From NCBI GenBank assembly GCA_021793375.1, contig JAJYSY010000005.1, positions 1-64,000 on the forward strand: DNA of 64,000 bases. The letters run 5' to 3'. The position numbers and the translations under genes were made by a program. The notes under the pieces were generated by a model. It had not been told where the DNA came from, ran no database searches, and was given only the letters and a program-made list of their open reading frames with translations. This document shows positions 42,839 through 50,953 of the stretch, piece by piece (position 1 is the stretch's first letter; each line of letters opens with the position of its first letter). This stretch comes from Bacteroidota bacterium (lineage in GTDB: Bacteria > Bacteroidota > Bacteroidia > Flavobacteriales > Flavobacteriaceae).

Positions 42839-43681
42839 ATGGAAAAAATTCAGTGGAAAACCGCTAAAGAATATACAGATATCACTTATAAAAAATGTAA
42901 TCACGTAGCGCGAATTGCATTCAACAGACCGGAAGTAAGAAATGCTTTTAGACCGCACACCACTTCTGAGTTAATCGATGCTTTCAGAGATGCTCAAGAA
43001 GATACTTCTATCGGAGTTGTTTTACTTTCCGGAGAAGGACCTTCTCCAAAAGACGGAGGTTGGGCTTTTTGTAGTGGTGGAGATCAAAAAGCAAGAGGAC
43101 ACAAAGGATATGTTGGCGATGATGGTATGCACAGACTTAATATTTTAGATGTTCAGCGTCAAATTCGTTTTATGCCAAAAGTTGTCATTGCTGTTGTGCC
43201 GGGTTGGGCAGTTGGTGGTGGTCATAGCTTGCATGTGGTTTGTGATATGACAATCGCCAGTAAAGAACACGCTATTTTTAAACAAACCGATGCAGATGTA
43301 ACCAGTTTTGACGCCGGATACGGATCTGCTTATTTGGCAAAAATGATCGGTCAAAAAAGAGCAAGAGAAATATTTTTCTTAGGAAGAAATTATTCTGCTC
43401 AAGAAGCTTTTGAAATGGGGATGGTCAATAAAGTTGTTCCACACGATGAGTTAGAAAAAACAGCTTATGAATGGGCACAAGAAATCATCAATACCAAATC
43501 TCCTACAGCGATTAAAATGTTGAAATATGCTATGAACTTAACAGACGACGGCATGGTTGGTCAGCAAGTTTTTGCCGGAGAAACCACACGTTTAGCATAT
43601 ATGACAGACGAAGCTAAAGAAGGACGTGACGCATTTTTAGAAAAACGCAAACCTAATTTTGAAAAAAAATGGCTTCCATAA
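42839..43681 (+). CDS. menB: 1,4-dihydroxy-2-naphthoyl-CoA synthase
   Basis: 280 residues of the crotonase family. It closes the second ring in menaquinone synthesis. MenB features include FNRPEVRNAFRPHT, LSGEGPSPKDGGWAFCSGGDQ, VVPGWAVGGGHSLHVVCDMTIAS and the C-terminal EGRDAFLEKRKPNF. It is isolated from other men genes here. The next gene starts inside its last 13 bases. Confidence 0.95.
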   Translation: MEKIQWKTAKEYTDITYKKCNHVARIAFNRPEVRNAFRPHTTSELIDAFRDAQEDTSIGVVLLSGEGPSPKDGGWAFCSGGDQKARGHKGYVGDDGMHRLNILDVQRQIRFMPKVVIAVVPGWAVGGGHSLHVVCDMTIASKEHAIFKQTDADVTSFDAGYGSAYLAKMIGQKRAREIFFLGRNYSAQEAFEMGMVNKVVPHDELEKTAYEWAQEIINTKSPTAIKMLKYAMNLTDDGMVGQQVFAGETTRLAYMTDEAKEGRDAFLEKRKPNFEKKWLP

Positions 43682-44151
43682 AACACAACTTTAAAGAAAT
43701 TCAAAAATTTCGCCAATGGTGGTTTTGGATAATTATAGCTTTGATTTTCCTTTCCCCTTTTATCATTAAATTCAACAGTATTATAACTAATGGTTTTTGG
43801 GGAACTTTCAGCAAAGGGATTTTAACTCATATTGCTTCTTTAGGATTAATCATGATTTTATTACTTCTGATAAAAGTAAAAACAGAAATAAACCAAACAG
43901 GAATTCATTTAAATTATATTCCCTTATTTAAAAAAGATTTCCCTTGGGAAGAAATTTCTGAAACAAGACTAATCAACTATGAAGCAAAAGAAATCAGAGG
44001 AAGAAATGGTGTTTTTTGGAGACATTATGGTTCTATCAGAAAAATGAAAAATAACCAAGGACTTTTTCTCAAATTAAAAAACGGAAAAAATTATTTAATC
44101 AGCACACAAAAACCTGCTGAGCTGAAAAAAGCTATTGCTTATCATCAATAA
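43669..44151 (+). CDS. Small membrane protein with PH-like C-terminal domain
   Basis: 160 residues. Two membrane segments (about 18-34 and 50-66) are followed by a beta-rich soluble part (TEINQTGIHLNYIPLFKKDFPWEEISETRL) typical of bacterial PH-like (bPH) membrane proteins. The function is unknown. It overlaps menB by 13 bases and precedes the PLP decarboxylase gene by 27 bases, so the three are likely co-expressed. Confidence 0.72.
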   Translation: MASIKHNFKEIQKFRQWWFWIIIALIFLSPFIIKFNSIITNGFWGTFSKGILTHIASLGLIMILLLLIKVKTEINQTGIHLNYIPLFKKDFPWEEISETRLINYEAKEIRGRNGVFWRHYGSIRKMKNNQGLFLKLKNGKNYLISTQKPAELKKAIAYHQ

Positions 44152-44178
44152 AAAAACACTTTAAAACAGCTAAAGTAT

Positions 44179-45570
44179 ATGAGTAAAAAAGGCATGCACG
44201 ATTTAGATATGGATCTAATCGAAATGACAATGGATATAATGAAATATGTCATTGCTCGTGTAAGCGATACCCAACCGGAATTAGGATATCCTAAAAAAGA
44301 AAAAGAATTACAAGATTTCATCGGCGAGACCATCACCGAAGAAGGAATTGGCGGACAAACAGCTTTTAACTTATTCAAAGAAAAAATGCTGAAAGCTACT
44401 GTTCCTTCAGATCATCCTCGACATTTAGCTTTTGTTCCGGCAGCTCCCACAAAAGCAGCAACTTTATTTGATGTAGTTGTTTCTGCAACAAGAGTTCACG
44501 GTGCATACTGGATGACCGGAGCCGGTGGAATTTATGGGGAAAATCAAGCCATGCAATGGTTGGTAAATCTTACCGGACTTCCTAAACCGGCTTTTGGCGT
44601 TTTTACCAGCGGAGGAACTTCAGCAAATTTATCGGCTATGGTGGCAGCAAGAGAAACTTGGCGTGATAAAAATGAAGAAAACAAAGCTTTAAGAGGATTG
44701 ATTATCACTTCACAAGGGGCACATTCTTCTATTAAAAGTATGGCAAAAGTGATTGATGCAGATATTGTTTTGGTCGATGATGATGAAGAAGATAAGTTAA
44801 ACGGAAAATGGTTGCAGAAAAAAATAGATGAACTTTCACCAACTGATCGCAACCGCCTTTTTGCAGTGATTGCCACTGCGGGGACCACAAACGCCGGAAT
44901 TATTGATAATCTTGAAACGGTGGCCGATGTTTGTGAAAAAGAAAACTTATGGTTTCACGTAGATGCCGCTTATGGCGGAGGAGCTTTGGCCGCTCCTTCG
45001 GTGAGACATCTTTTCAAAGGAATTGAAAGAGCAGACAGCATCACCATTGATCCGCATAAATGGTTTTTCTCTCCTTATGATTGCGGAGCAATTATTTATA
45101 AAAACCCGGAATTAGCAAGAAAAGCTCATGCACAACAAGGTTCTTATTTAGATGTAGTTTATCAAGATTCCAGCGGATTTAATCCTTCAGAATATCAAAC
45201 CCAACTTTCCAGACGTTTACGCGGATTACCATTATGGTTTTCTTTGGCCATGCACGGCACAAAACGCTATACACAAGCCATTGAACGTGGATTGGAATTA
45301 GCACAAATCGCTGCAGAAAAAATTAGAAATAGTAAACATTTAGAATTGGTGAGAGATCCCAGTTTATCTTGTGTTTTGTACAGAAGAAAAAACTGGAATC
45401 CGGAAGATTACAGCAAATGGACGATAAAAAATCAACAAGAAGGTTTTGCTTTGGTCACACCAACTCAATGGACAAAAAATGGAATTTCAGAAACAGTTTC
45501 AAGATTCTGTTTTATCAATCCGGAAACAACAGAAGAAGATATTGATGCAATTTTAAAATCAATGGAATAA
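44179..45570 (+). CDS. PLP-dependent group II decarboxylase family protein
   Basis: 463 residues. The PLP lysine is in TIDPHKWFFSPYDCG. FTSGGTSANLSAMVAARE and HVDAAYGGGALAAPS are the cofactor-binding segments. The family includes aromatic amino acid, glutamate and diaminobutyrate decarboxylases; the exact amino acid cannot be told. guaA follows 25 bases downstream. Confidence 0.88.
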   Translation: MSKKGMHDLDMDLIEMTMDIMKYVIARVSDTQPELGYPKKEKELQDFIGETITEEGIGGQTAFNLFKEKMLKATVPSDHPRHLAFVPAAPTKAATLFDVVVSATRVHGAYWMTGAGGIYGENQAMQWLVNLTGLPKPAFGVFTSGGTSANLSAMVAARETWRDKNEENKALRGLIITSQGAHSSIKSMAKVIDADIVLVDDDEEDKLNGKWLQKKIDELSPTDRNRLFAVIATAGTTNAGIIDNLETVADVCEKENLWFHVDAAYGGGALAAPSVRHLFKGIERADSITIDPHKWFFSPYDCGAIIYKNPELARKAHAQQGSYLDVVYQDSSGFNPSEYQTQLSRRLRGLPLWFSLAMHGTKRYTQAIERGLELAQIAAEKIRNSKHLELVRDPSLSCVLYRRKNWNPEDYSKWTIKNQQEGFALVTPTQWTKNGISETVSRFCFINPETTEEDIDAILKSME

Positions 45571-45595
45571 TTTAACCTAACAACACTCAATTCTT

Positions 45596-47122
45596 ATGCA
45601 AAATACAGTTCTTATTATCGATTTTGGTTCAAAATATACACAGCTCATCGCCAGAAGAGTACGAGAACAAAACATTTACTGTGAAATTCATCCTTTTAAT
45701 AATCTTCCTGAAAATCTAACGCATTTTAAAGCTGTGATTCTTTCCGGTAGCACAGCTTCTATTTCTGATAAAGCAGAACCTTGGATTGATTTATCTGTTT
45801 TTGAAAAACAAACTCCTATTTTAGCTATTGGCTATAGCGCAGCAAAAATGCTGAAATCAACAGGAGGAAAAATTAAATTAAATCAAAAAGATCATTTTTA
45901 TACTACAACATTAAATATTTTAAAAGAAGAAAAGCTTTTTTCCGGAGTTTCAAAAAAATCTGAAGTTTGGACAAACAATGAAAAACTTTTTGTTCATCTT
46001 CCTGAAAATTTTATCGCTTTAGCTGAAAATTCTAAAGGAAATACTGCTGCTTATCAATTAAAAAACAGTTCAACTTATGGGTTAAGTTTTCATCCGGAAG
46101 TATTTCAATCTGCTGAAGGCGCAAAAATTATTCAAAACTTTTTACTTAAAATTGCTGATCTTAAACAAACTTGGACGCCTGCTGCTTTTATAAGTTCTGC
46201 AGTAAAACAATTACAAACAAAAATTGGAGATCAAAAAGTAGTTTTAGGATTAAGTGGTGGAGTAGATTCCACAGTTACTGCTGTTTTATTAAACAAAGCC
46301 ATCGGCAAAAACCTTTATTGTATTTTTGTCAACAATGGATTATTACGTAAAAATGAATTTCAATCTGTCTTAGAAAATTATAAAGACATGGGATTGAATG
46401 TAAAAGGAGTTGATGCTTCAGAGAATTTTTTAAATGCTTTATCGGAGGTTTCAGACCCTGAACAAAAAAGAAAAATAATTGGAAAATTATTTATAGAAAC
46501 CTTTGATCAGGAAGCTCAAAAAATTGAAAATGTAAAATTTTTAGGACAAGGAACTATTTATCCTGATGTGATAGAATCCGTTTCTATAGACGGAAAATCT
46601 GTAGCCATAAAATCTCATCATAATGTAGGCGGATTACCGGAAAAAATGGATTTAAAAATTGTGGAACCCCTGCGCAATTTATTTAAAGATGAAGTCAGAA
46701 AAGTCGGTAAAGAATTAGGAATTAAACAAGAATTAATCGGTCGTCATCCTTTTCCTGGACCGGGTTTAGCCATTAGAATTTTAGGAGATATTACTAAAGA
46801 AAAAGTAAAAATCATTCAAGAAGTGGATGCTATTTTTATCAATGCTTTAAAAGAGGAAAAACTCTATGATAAAATCTGGCAAGCCGGAGCAATTTTACTT
46901 CCCATTCAATCTGTTGGTGTTACTAATGATGAGAGAACTTATGAAAGAGTGGTAGCTTTACGCGCGGTAAATTCCATAGACGGAATGACAGCAGACTGGA
47001 TTGATTTACCTTATGAATTTTTGAGAAAAATATCTACTAAAATTATCACAGAAGTAAAAGGAGTAAACAGAGTTGTTTATGACATCAGCTCAAAACCCCC
47101 GGCAACAATTGAGTGGGAATAA
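45596..47122 (+). CDS. guaA: GMP synthase with degenerate glutaminase domain
   Basis: 508 residues. The C-terminal ATP pyrophosphatase ([14 protein letters not shown]-loop 219-226) and dimerisation parts ([14 protein letters not shown]) are complete and should aminate XMP to GMP. The N-terminal class I glutaminase begins normally ([19 protein letters not shown]), but the nucleophile elbow reads [10 protein letters not shown] where functional enzymes read L(A/G)(I/V)CYG(A/M)Q. Residue 79 is Gly (codon GGC, 45830-45832) instead of Cys. His166 and Glu168 in FHPEV remain. It is predicted to depend on ammonia or a separate glutaminase. Confidence 0.9.
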   Translation: MQNTVLIIDFGSKYTQLIARRVREQNIYCEIHPFNNLPENLTHFKAVILSGSTASISDKAEPWIDLSVFEKQTPILAIGYSAAKMLKSTGGKIKLNQKDHFYTTTLNILKEEKLFSGVSKKSEVWTNNEKLFVHLPENFIALAENSKGNTAAYQLKNSSTYGLSFHPEVFQSAEGAKIIQNFLLKIADLKQTWTPAAFISSAVKQLQTKIGDQKVVLGLSGGVDSTVTAVLLNKAIGKNLYCIFVNNGLLRKNEFQSVLENYKDMGLNVKGVDASENFLNALSEVSDPEQKRKIIGKLFIETFDQEAQKIENVKFLGQGTIYPDVIESVSIDGKSVAIKSHHNVGGLPEKMDLKIVEPLRNLFKDEVRKVGKELGIKQELIGRHPFPGPGLAIRILGDITKEKVKIIQEVDAIFINALKEEKLYDKIWQAGAILLPIQSVGVTNDERTYERVVALRAVNSIDGMTADWIDLPYEFLRKISTKIITEVKGVNRVVYDISSKPPATIEWE

Positions 47123-47220
47123 CAGCAGAAAAATATATATTTTTAACAAAACAGAAGTAAATTTTAAAAGATGATCAATACTTTATTTCCTTTCTGTGCC
47201 TGAAATATTGGTTAATTCTT

Positions 47221-47228
47221 TAAATTTG
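47221..47228 (+). promoter_or_regulatory. -7 promoter box for serS
   Basis: TAAATTTG matches TAnnTTTG, 22 bases before ATG 47251. Confidence 0.55.
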
Positions 47229-47250
47229 CAGGTTATAAAAGAAATTCAAG

Positions 47251-48534
47251 ATGTTACAACCTCATTTAATCAAAGAACACAAAGAAGAATATATCAAAGC
47301 TTTACAAAAAAGAAATTTTGATGCAGCTTCTTTATTTGATCAAGTTTTAGAATATGATGAAGAGCGTAGATCTACGCAAGCACAATTGGATGAAACTTTG
47401 GCGGAATCCAATAAATTATCCAGAGAAATCGGTGTTTTATTTAAAAACGGAGAAGCGGAAAAAGCTAATCAATTGAAAGAACAAAGTGCTAAGCTTAAAA
47501 AAATAGCACAAGATCTTTCTGCTCAGTTAAATGAGGCCTCAAAAAACATGAATGAAATTCTTTATCTCATTCCTAATATTCCTCATGATTCTGTTCCTGC
47601 AGGAAAAAGTGATGAAGATAATGAAGAGGTTTTTAGAGAAGGAAATATTCCTGAATTAAGTGCTGATGCTCTTCCGCATTGGGAATTGGCAAAAAAATAT
47701 GACCTGATAGATTTTGAATTAGGAAACAAAGTAACCGGAGCCGGTTTTCCTGTTTATAAAGGAAAAGGAGCAAGATTACAAAGAGCTTTAATCGCTTATT
47801 TCTTGGATAAAAATATTCAAGCCGGATACACAGAATACCAAGTTCCTTTGGTGGTCAATGAAGAATCCGGATTTGGAACAGGACAACTCCCTGATAAAGA
47901 AGGACAAATGTATGAGATTCCTAAAGATAATTTATATCTCATTCCAACTTCAGAAGTTCCTCTAACGAATATGTTTCGCGATGAAATTTTAGAAGAAAAA
48001 GATTTTCCGATTGCTTGTACAGCTTACACGCCAAATTTCAGAAGAGAAGCCGGTTCTTATGGTTCTCATGTTCGCGGATTAAATCGTTTACATCAGTTTG
48101 ATAAAGTTGAATTGGTCAACATCACAAAAGCAGAAAGTTCTTATCATAAACTCGATGAAATGGTGGAACACGTAAAAGTTATTTTACGAGAACTAAATTT
48201 ACCTTTCCGAATTTTAAGACTTTGTGGAGGAGATTTAGGTTTTACCTCAGCTTTGACTTATGATTTTGAAGTTTATTCAACAGCTCAAAAACGTTGGTTA
48301 GAGATTTCTTCTGTTTCTAACTTTGAGACTTTCCAAAGTAACAGAATGAAAATCAGATATAGAACTCCGGATGGAAAAAGAAAATTAGCACACACTTTAA
48401 ATGGAAGCAGTTTAGCTTTACCACGTGTGATTGCTGGAATTTTAGAAAACTATCAAACCGAAGATGGCATTGAAATTCCTGAAGTTCTTCAACCTTACAC
48501 CGGATTTTCAAAAATATCTTTAGAAGATTTATAA
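47251..48534 (+). CDS. serS: Serine-tRNA ligase
   Basis: 427 residues. The N-terminal long antiparallel coiled-coil arm (about 30-105) binds the tRNA-Ser variable arm. The class II core shows motif 2 TPNFRREAGSYG and motif 3 LNGSSLALPRVIAGILENYQ. Length is normal. Confidence 0.96.
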   Translation: MLQPHLIKEHKEEYIKALQKRNFDAASLFDQVLEYDEERRSTQAQLDETLAESNKLSREIGVLFKNGEAEKANQLKEQSAKLKKIAQDLSAQLNEASKNMNEILYLIPNIPHDSVPAGKSDEDNEEVFREGNIPELSADALPHWELAKKYDLIDFELGNKVTGAGFPVYKGKGARLQRALIAYFLDKNIQAGYTEYQVPLVVNEESGFGTGQLPDKEGQMYEIPKDNLYLIPTSEVPLTNMFRDEILEEKDFPIACTAYTPNFRREAGSYGSHVRGLNRLHQFDKVELVNITKAESSYHKLDEMVEHVKVILRELNLPFRILRLCGGDLGFTSALTYDFEVYSTAQKRWLEISSVSNFETFQSNRMKIRYRTPDGKRKLAHTLNGSSLALPRVIAGILENYQTEDGIEIPEVLQPYTGFSKISLEDL

Positions 48535-48606
48535 GAAATTCTAAAGCATTATAATCAGGAAAACAATTTAAGATTAAGCAGTATAATTTTATTATATTAG
48601 TCAATT

Positions 48607-50394
48607 ATGCGCTATATATTCTACATTTTTGTTTTCCTTTTTTTCTCTTTTTCTGTCAGCGGACAAGACTTAAATTTAGCTAAGGATTATCTTAAACGCG
48701 GAGAATATGAAAAAGCAGAATCTCTATATAAAAAACTGTTTGAAAACAGAAAAAACAGTTTTAATTATTTAGAAGGTTTAACCCAAGCACTTCAAGAACA
48801 AGAAAAATATCAAGCAGCAGAAAAATACTTAAAAGAATTTCAACAACGCTCTTCTCATTTTCCTGTTATTTATATTGAACTTGGTAATAATTACGATTTA
48901 CAAGGCGAAAAAGAAAAAGCGATTTCTTTTTATGACCAAGCGATTGCTTTATTGGAAGAAAATTTAGCTTATACTCTTCAAACCGGAAGAAAATTCCACA
49001 AATATAACTTGCTGGAATACGCTGCAAAATCCTATGAAAAAGCTTTAGAAAAAGAAGCCAAAACAGCTTATATTTTACCGCTTGCCAGAGTGTACGGCGA
49101 ACAAGGAAAATTAGAAAAAATGTTTGCTACTTATATGGATTTGATTTTTGAAAATCCAAGGTATAGATATGCGGTAAACAAAAGTTTTTCTGATTATATC
49201 ACACAGGATTCAGAAAATGAAGCCAATAAAATTTTACGAAAATTATTATTAAAACGCGTTCAAGAAGATCCGGAAATACTGTACAATGAATTTTTAAGTT
49301 GGCTTTTTATACAAGAAAATGATTTTGCTAAAGCTTTTATTCAAGAAAAAGCTATTTATCAACGAGTTGAAGACAAAAACATTTCAGGTTTGATGCAATT
49401 AGCTAAAGCTGCTGACGAAAAAGATCACTCAAAAATCGCCAAAGAAGTTTTAAATTATACTGTTAAAAATGCTTACACCAATGAACAAAAAATCAAAGCT
49501 TATGAAGCTTTAATGGAAGTAAAAATAAATTCTTCTGCCCCTAAAGATTATAAAAATATCGATGAAGATTTCAAAGAGATTTTAGAGGAATTCGGGCGAG
49601 ATAAAAACACTTTGGAAATTCAGCTGCAATACACAAGATTTATGGCTTTCAGACAAACAAAAACCCGAGAGGCAAAAACATTGTTGCAAGATTTATTATC
49701 TGCCAGAATCAATCAGTTTGAAGAAGCAAAAATCAAAATGCAATTAGCAGATATCTTAGCCGCAGAAGAAAACTTTAATCAAGCTTTAATATATTATAGT
49801 CAAATCAAATCTTTGGTGAAAAATACGCCTTTAGCACAAGAAGCTTTGTTTAAAGTTGCCCAAACCAGTTATTATAAAGGAGATTTTGATTGGGCGCAAA
49901 CACAGTTAAAAATTTTAAAACAATCCACTTCTGAACTCACCGCAAATGATGCAATGGCTTTAAATCTTCTTATTGAAGACAACATCAGTATGGATTCTAC
50001 ACAAACTGCTTTAAAACTTTTTGCCAAAGCAGATTTATTGATTTTACAAGAAAGAGATGAAGAGGCTTTATCTATTTTAAATCAAATTTTAACAGAACAT
50101 GAAGGAGAAAAAATTGAGGATGAAGCTCTATTAAGAAGTGCTAAACTTCACGAAAAACAAGAGAATTATGGAAAAGCTGAAAAAGCTTATTTAAAAATAA
50201 TTCAAGATTTTGAAGAAGGAATTTTAGCTGATGATGCTTATTATTTTTTAGCTGAACTCTATAGAACAAAATTAGAGGATAAAGAAAAAGCTATGGAAAA
50301 TTACAAGAAAATCATCTTTGAATATGCTGATAGTATTTTCTTTGTAGAAGCACGGAAAAAATACAGGCAACTCCGTGGAGATGATGTTTTGTAA
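48607..50394 (+). CDS. Exported tetratricopeptide-repeat protein
   Basis: 595 residues. A signal peptide (FYIFVFLFFSFSVSGQ) is followed by TPR-like helical pairs across nearly the whole chain, e.g. AKDYLKRGEYEKAESLYKKL, EKAISFYDQAIALL, YGKAEKAYLKIIQDFEEG and EKAMENYKKIIFEYADS. Probably a periplasmic or outer-membrane scaffold. Its last codons (KKYRQLRGDDVL) are part of a 35-base sequence repeated 555 bases downstream, on the far side of the VapD module. Confidence 0.85.
   Translation: MRYIFYIFVFLFFSFSVSGQDLNLAKDYLKRGEYEKAESLYKKLFENRKNSFNYLEGLTQALQEQEKYQAAEKYLKEFQQRSSHFPVIYIELGNNYDLQGEKEKAISFYDQAIALLEENLAYTLQTGRKFHKYNLLEYAAKSYEKALEKEAKTAYILPLARVYGEQGKLEKMFATYMDLIFENPRYRYAVNKSFSDYITQDSENEANKILRKLLLKRVQEDPEILYNEFLSWLFIQENDFAKAFIQEKAIYQRVEDKNISGLMQLAKAADEKDHSKIAKEVLNYTVKNAYTNEQKIKAYEALMEVKINSSAPKDYKNIDEDFKEILEEFGRDKNTLEIQLQYTRFMAFRQTKTREAKTLLQDLLSARINQFEEAKIKMQLADILAAEENFNQALIYYSQIKSLVKNTPLAQEALFKVAQTSYYKGDFDWAQTQLKILKQSTSELTANDAMALNLLIEDNISMDSTQTALKLFAKADLLILQERDEEALSILNQILTEHEGEKIEDEALLRSAKLHEKQENYGKAEKAYLKIIQDFEEGILADDAYYFLAELYRTKLEDKEKAMENYKKIIFEYADSIFFVEARKKYRQLRGDDVL
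50358..50392 (+). repeat. Left direct repeat flanking the VapD module (end of the TPR gene)
   Basis: 35 bases with the core CAACTCCGTGGAGATGATG. It is identical to 50913-50947 except for two adjacent positions (GG versus AA). It encodes the C-terminus of the TPR protein. Confidence 0.9.
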
Positions 50395-50428
50395 AGACCA
50401 TATTATAAAGTTTATTTCTTTTAATTTG

Positions 50429-50436
50429 TATCTTTG
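50429..50436 (+). promoter_or_regulatory. -7 promoter box for the VapD module
   Basis: TATCTTTG matches TAnnTTTG, 14 bases before ATG 50451, and lies within the segment bounded by the direct repeats. The module therefore carries its own promoter. Confidence 0.55.
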
Positions 50437-50450
50437 ATAAAAACAAAATT

Positions 50451-50645
50451 ATGAAAAAAGGAGATAGAGTTTTAATTTCTCCTCAAGTAACAGGGAGATC
50501 AAACTGGACAGAAGCTACAATTACTTTAGTTGAGGAAAACCCTTATGTTGGCACTGTTATTACAGCAAAGTCTGACGATGGTGAAGTCTTTTTTGAAAAA
50601 GAAGATATGTTCAAACTTATAGACAATCAGGTATGTATGCAATAG
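50451..50645 (+). CDS. Small protein upstream of VapD, candidate antitoxin
   Basis: 64 residues, beta-rich, with no signal peptide and no family that I recognise firmly ([12 protein letters not shown], then [24 protein letters not shown]). The order, small size and 13-base overlap with vapD mimic the VapX-VapD arrangement of Haemophilus, but the sequence need not be related to VapX. An antitoxin role is an inference from position only. Confidence 0.65.
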   Translation: MKKGDRVLISPQVTGRSNWTEATITLVEENPYVGTVITAKSDDGEVFFEKEDMFKLIDNQVCMQ

Positions 50646-50914
50646 CTTTTGATTTAACTATTTCAGATTTAGAAAAGTATTATGGTAAACAATATCATAA
50701 CGCATATTCTGAAATTAAAAACTTAATGGAAAAAAACGGTTTTTTTTGGATTCAAGGCAGTACTTATATTACTGAAGAAAGTTTGATTTCAGTAACTAAA
50801 ACTATTAACACTTTAAATAAAGTTGATTGGTTTAAAAAATCTGTAAGAGATATTCGTGCTTTCAGAATTGAAGATTGGTCTGATTTTACCCCTATATTTA
50901 AAGAAGATTTATAA
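50633..50914 (+). CDS. vapD: VapD family endoribonuclease toxin
   Basis: 93 residues. It begins [18 protein letters not shown] and continues [26 protein letters not shown] and [13 protein letters not shown], the VapD pattern (a Cas2-like ferredoxin fold). Asp7 and Ser43 are at the positions reported as important in Helicobacter VapD. VapD is an mRNA-cleaving endoribonuclease, and in Haemophilus it works with an antitoxin. Its stop codon overlaps the right direct repeat by 2 bases. Confidence 0.85.
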   Translation: MYAIAFDLTISDLEKYYGKQYHNAYSEIKNLMEKNGFFWIQGSTYITEESLISVTKTINTLNKVDWFKKSVRDIRAFRIEDWSDFTPIFKEDL

Positions 50915-50947
50915 AATACAAACAACTCCGTGGAGATGATGTTTTGT
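50913..50947 (+). repeat. Right direct repeat flanking the VapD module
   Basis: A second copy of the 35-base sequence at 50358-50392, 33 of 35 identical. It repeats the last codons of the upstream TPR gene but is no longer in a gene. Confidence 0.9.
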
Positions 50948-50953
50948 GATTTT

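Noticed and set aside
45820-45850. Frameshift or sequencing error as the cause of the lost GuaA nucleophile
   Set aside because: The frame is open and homologous on both sides, and several neighbouring conserved residues (Gly and Gln after Cys) are also changed, which one error cannot explain.
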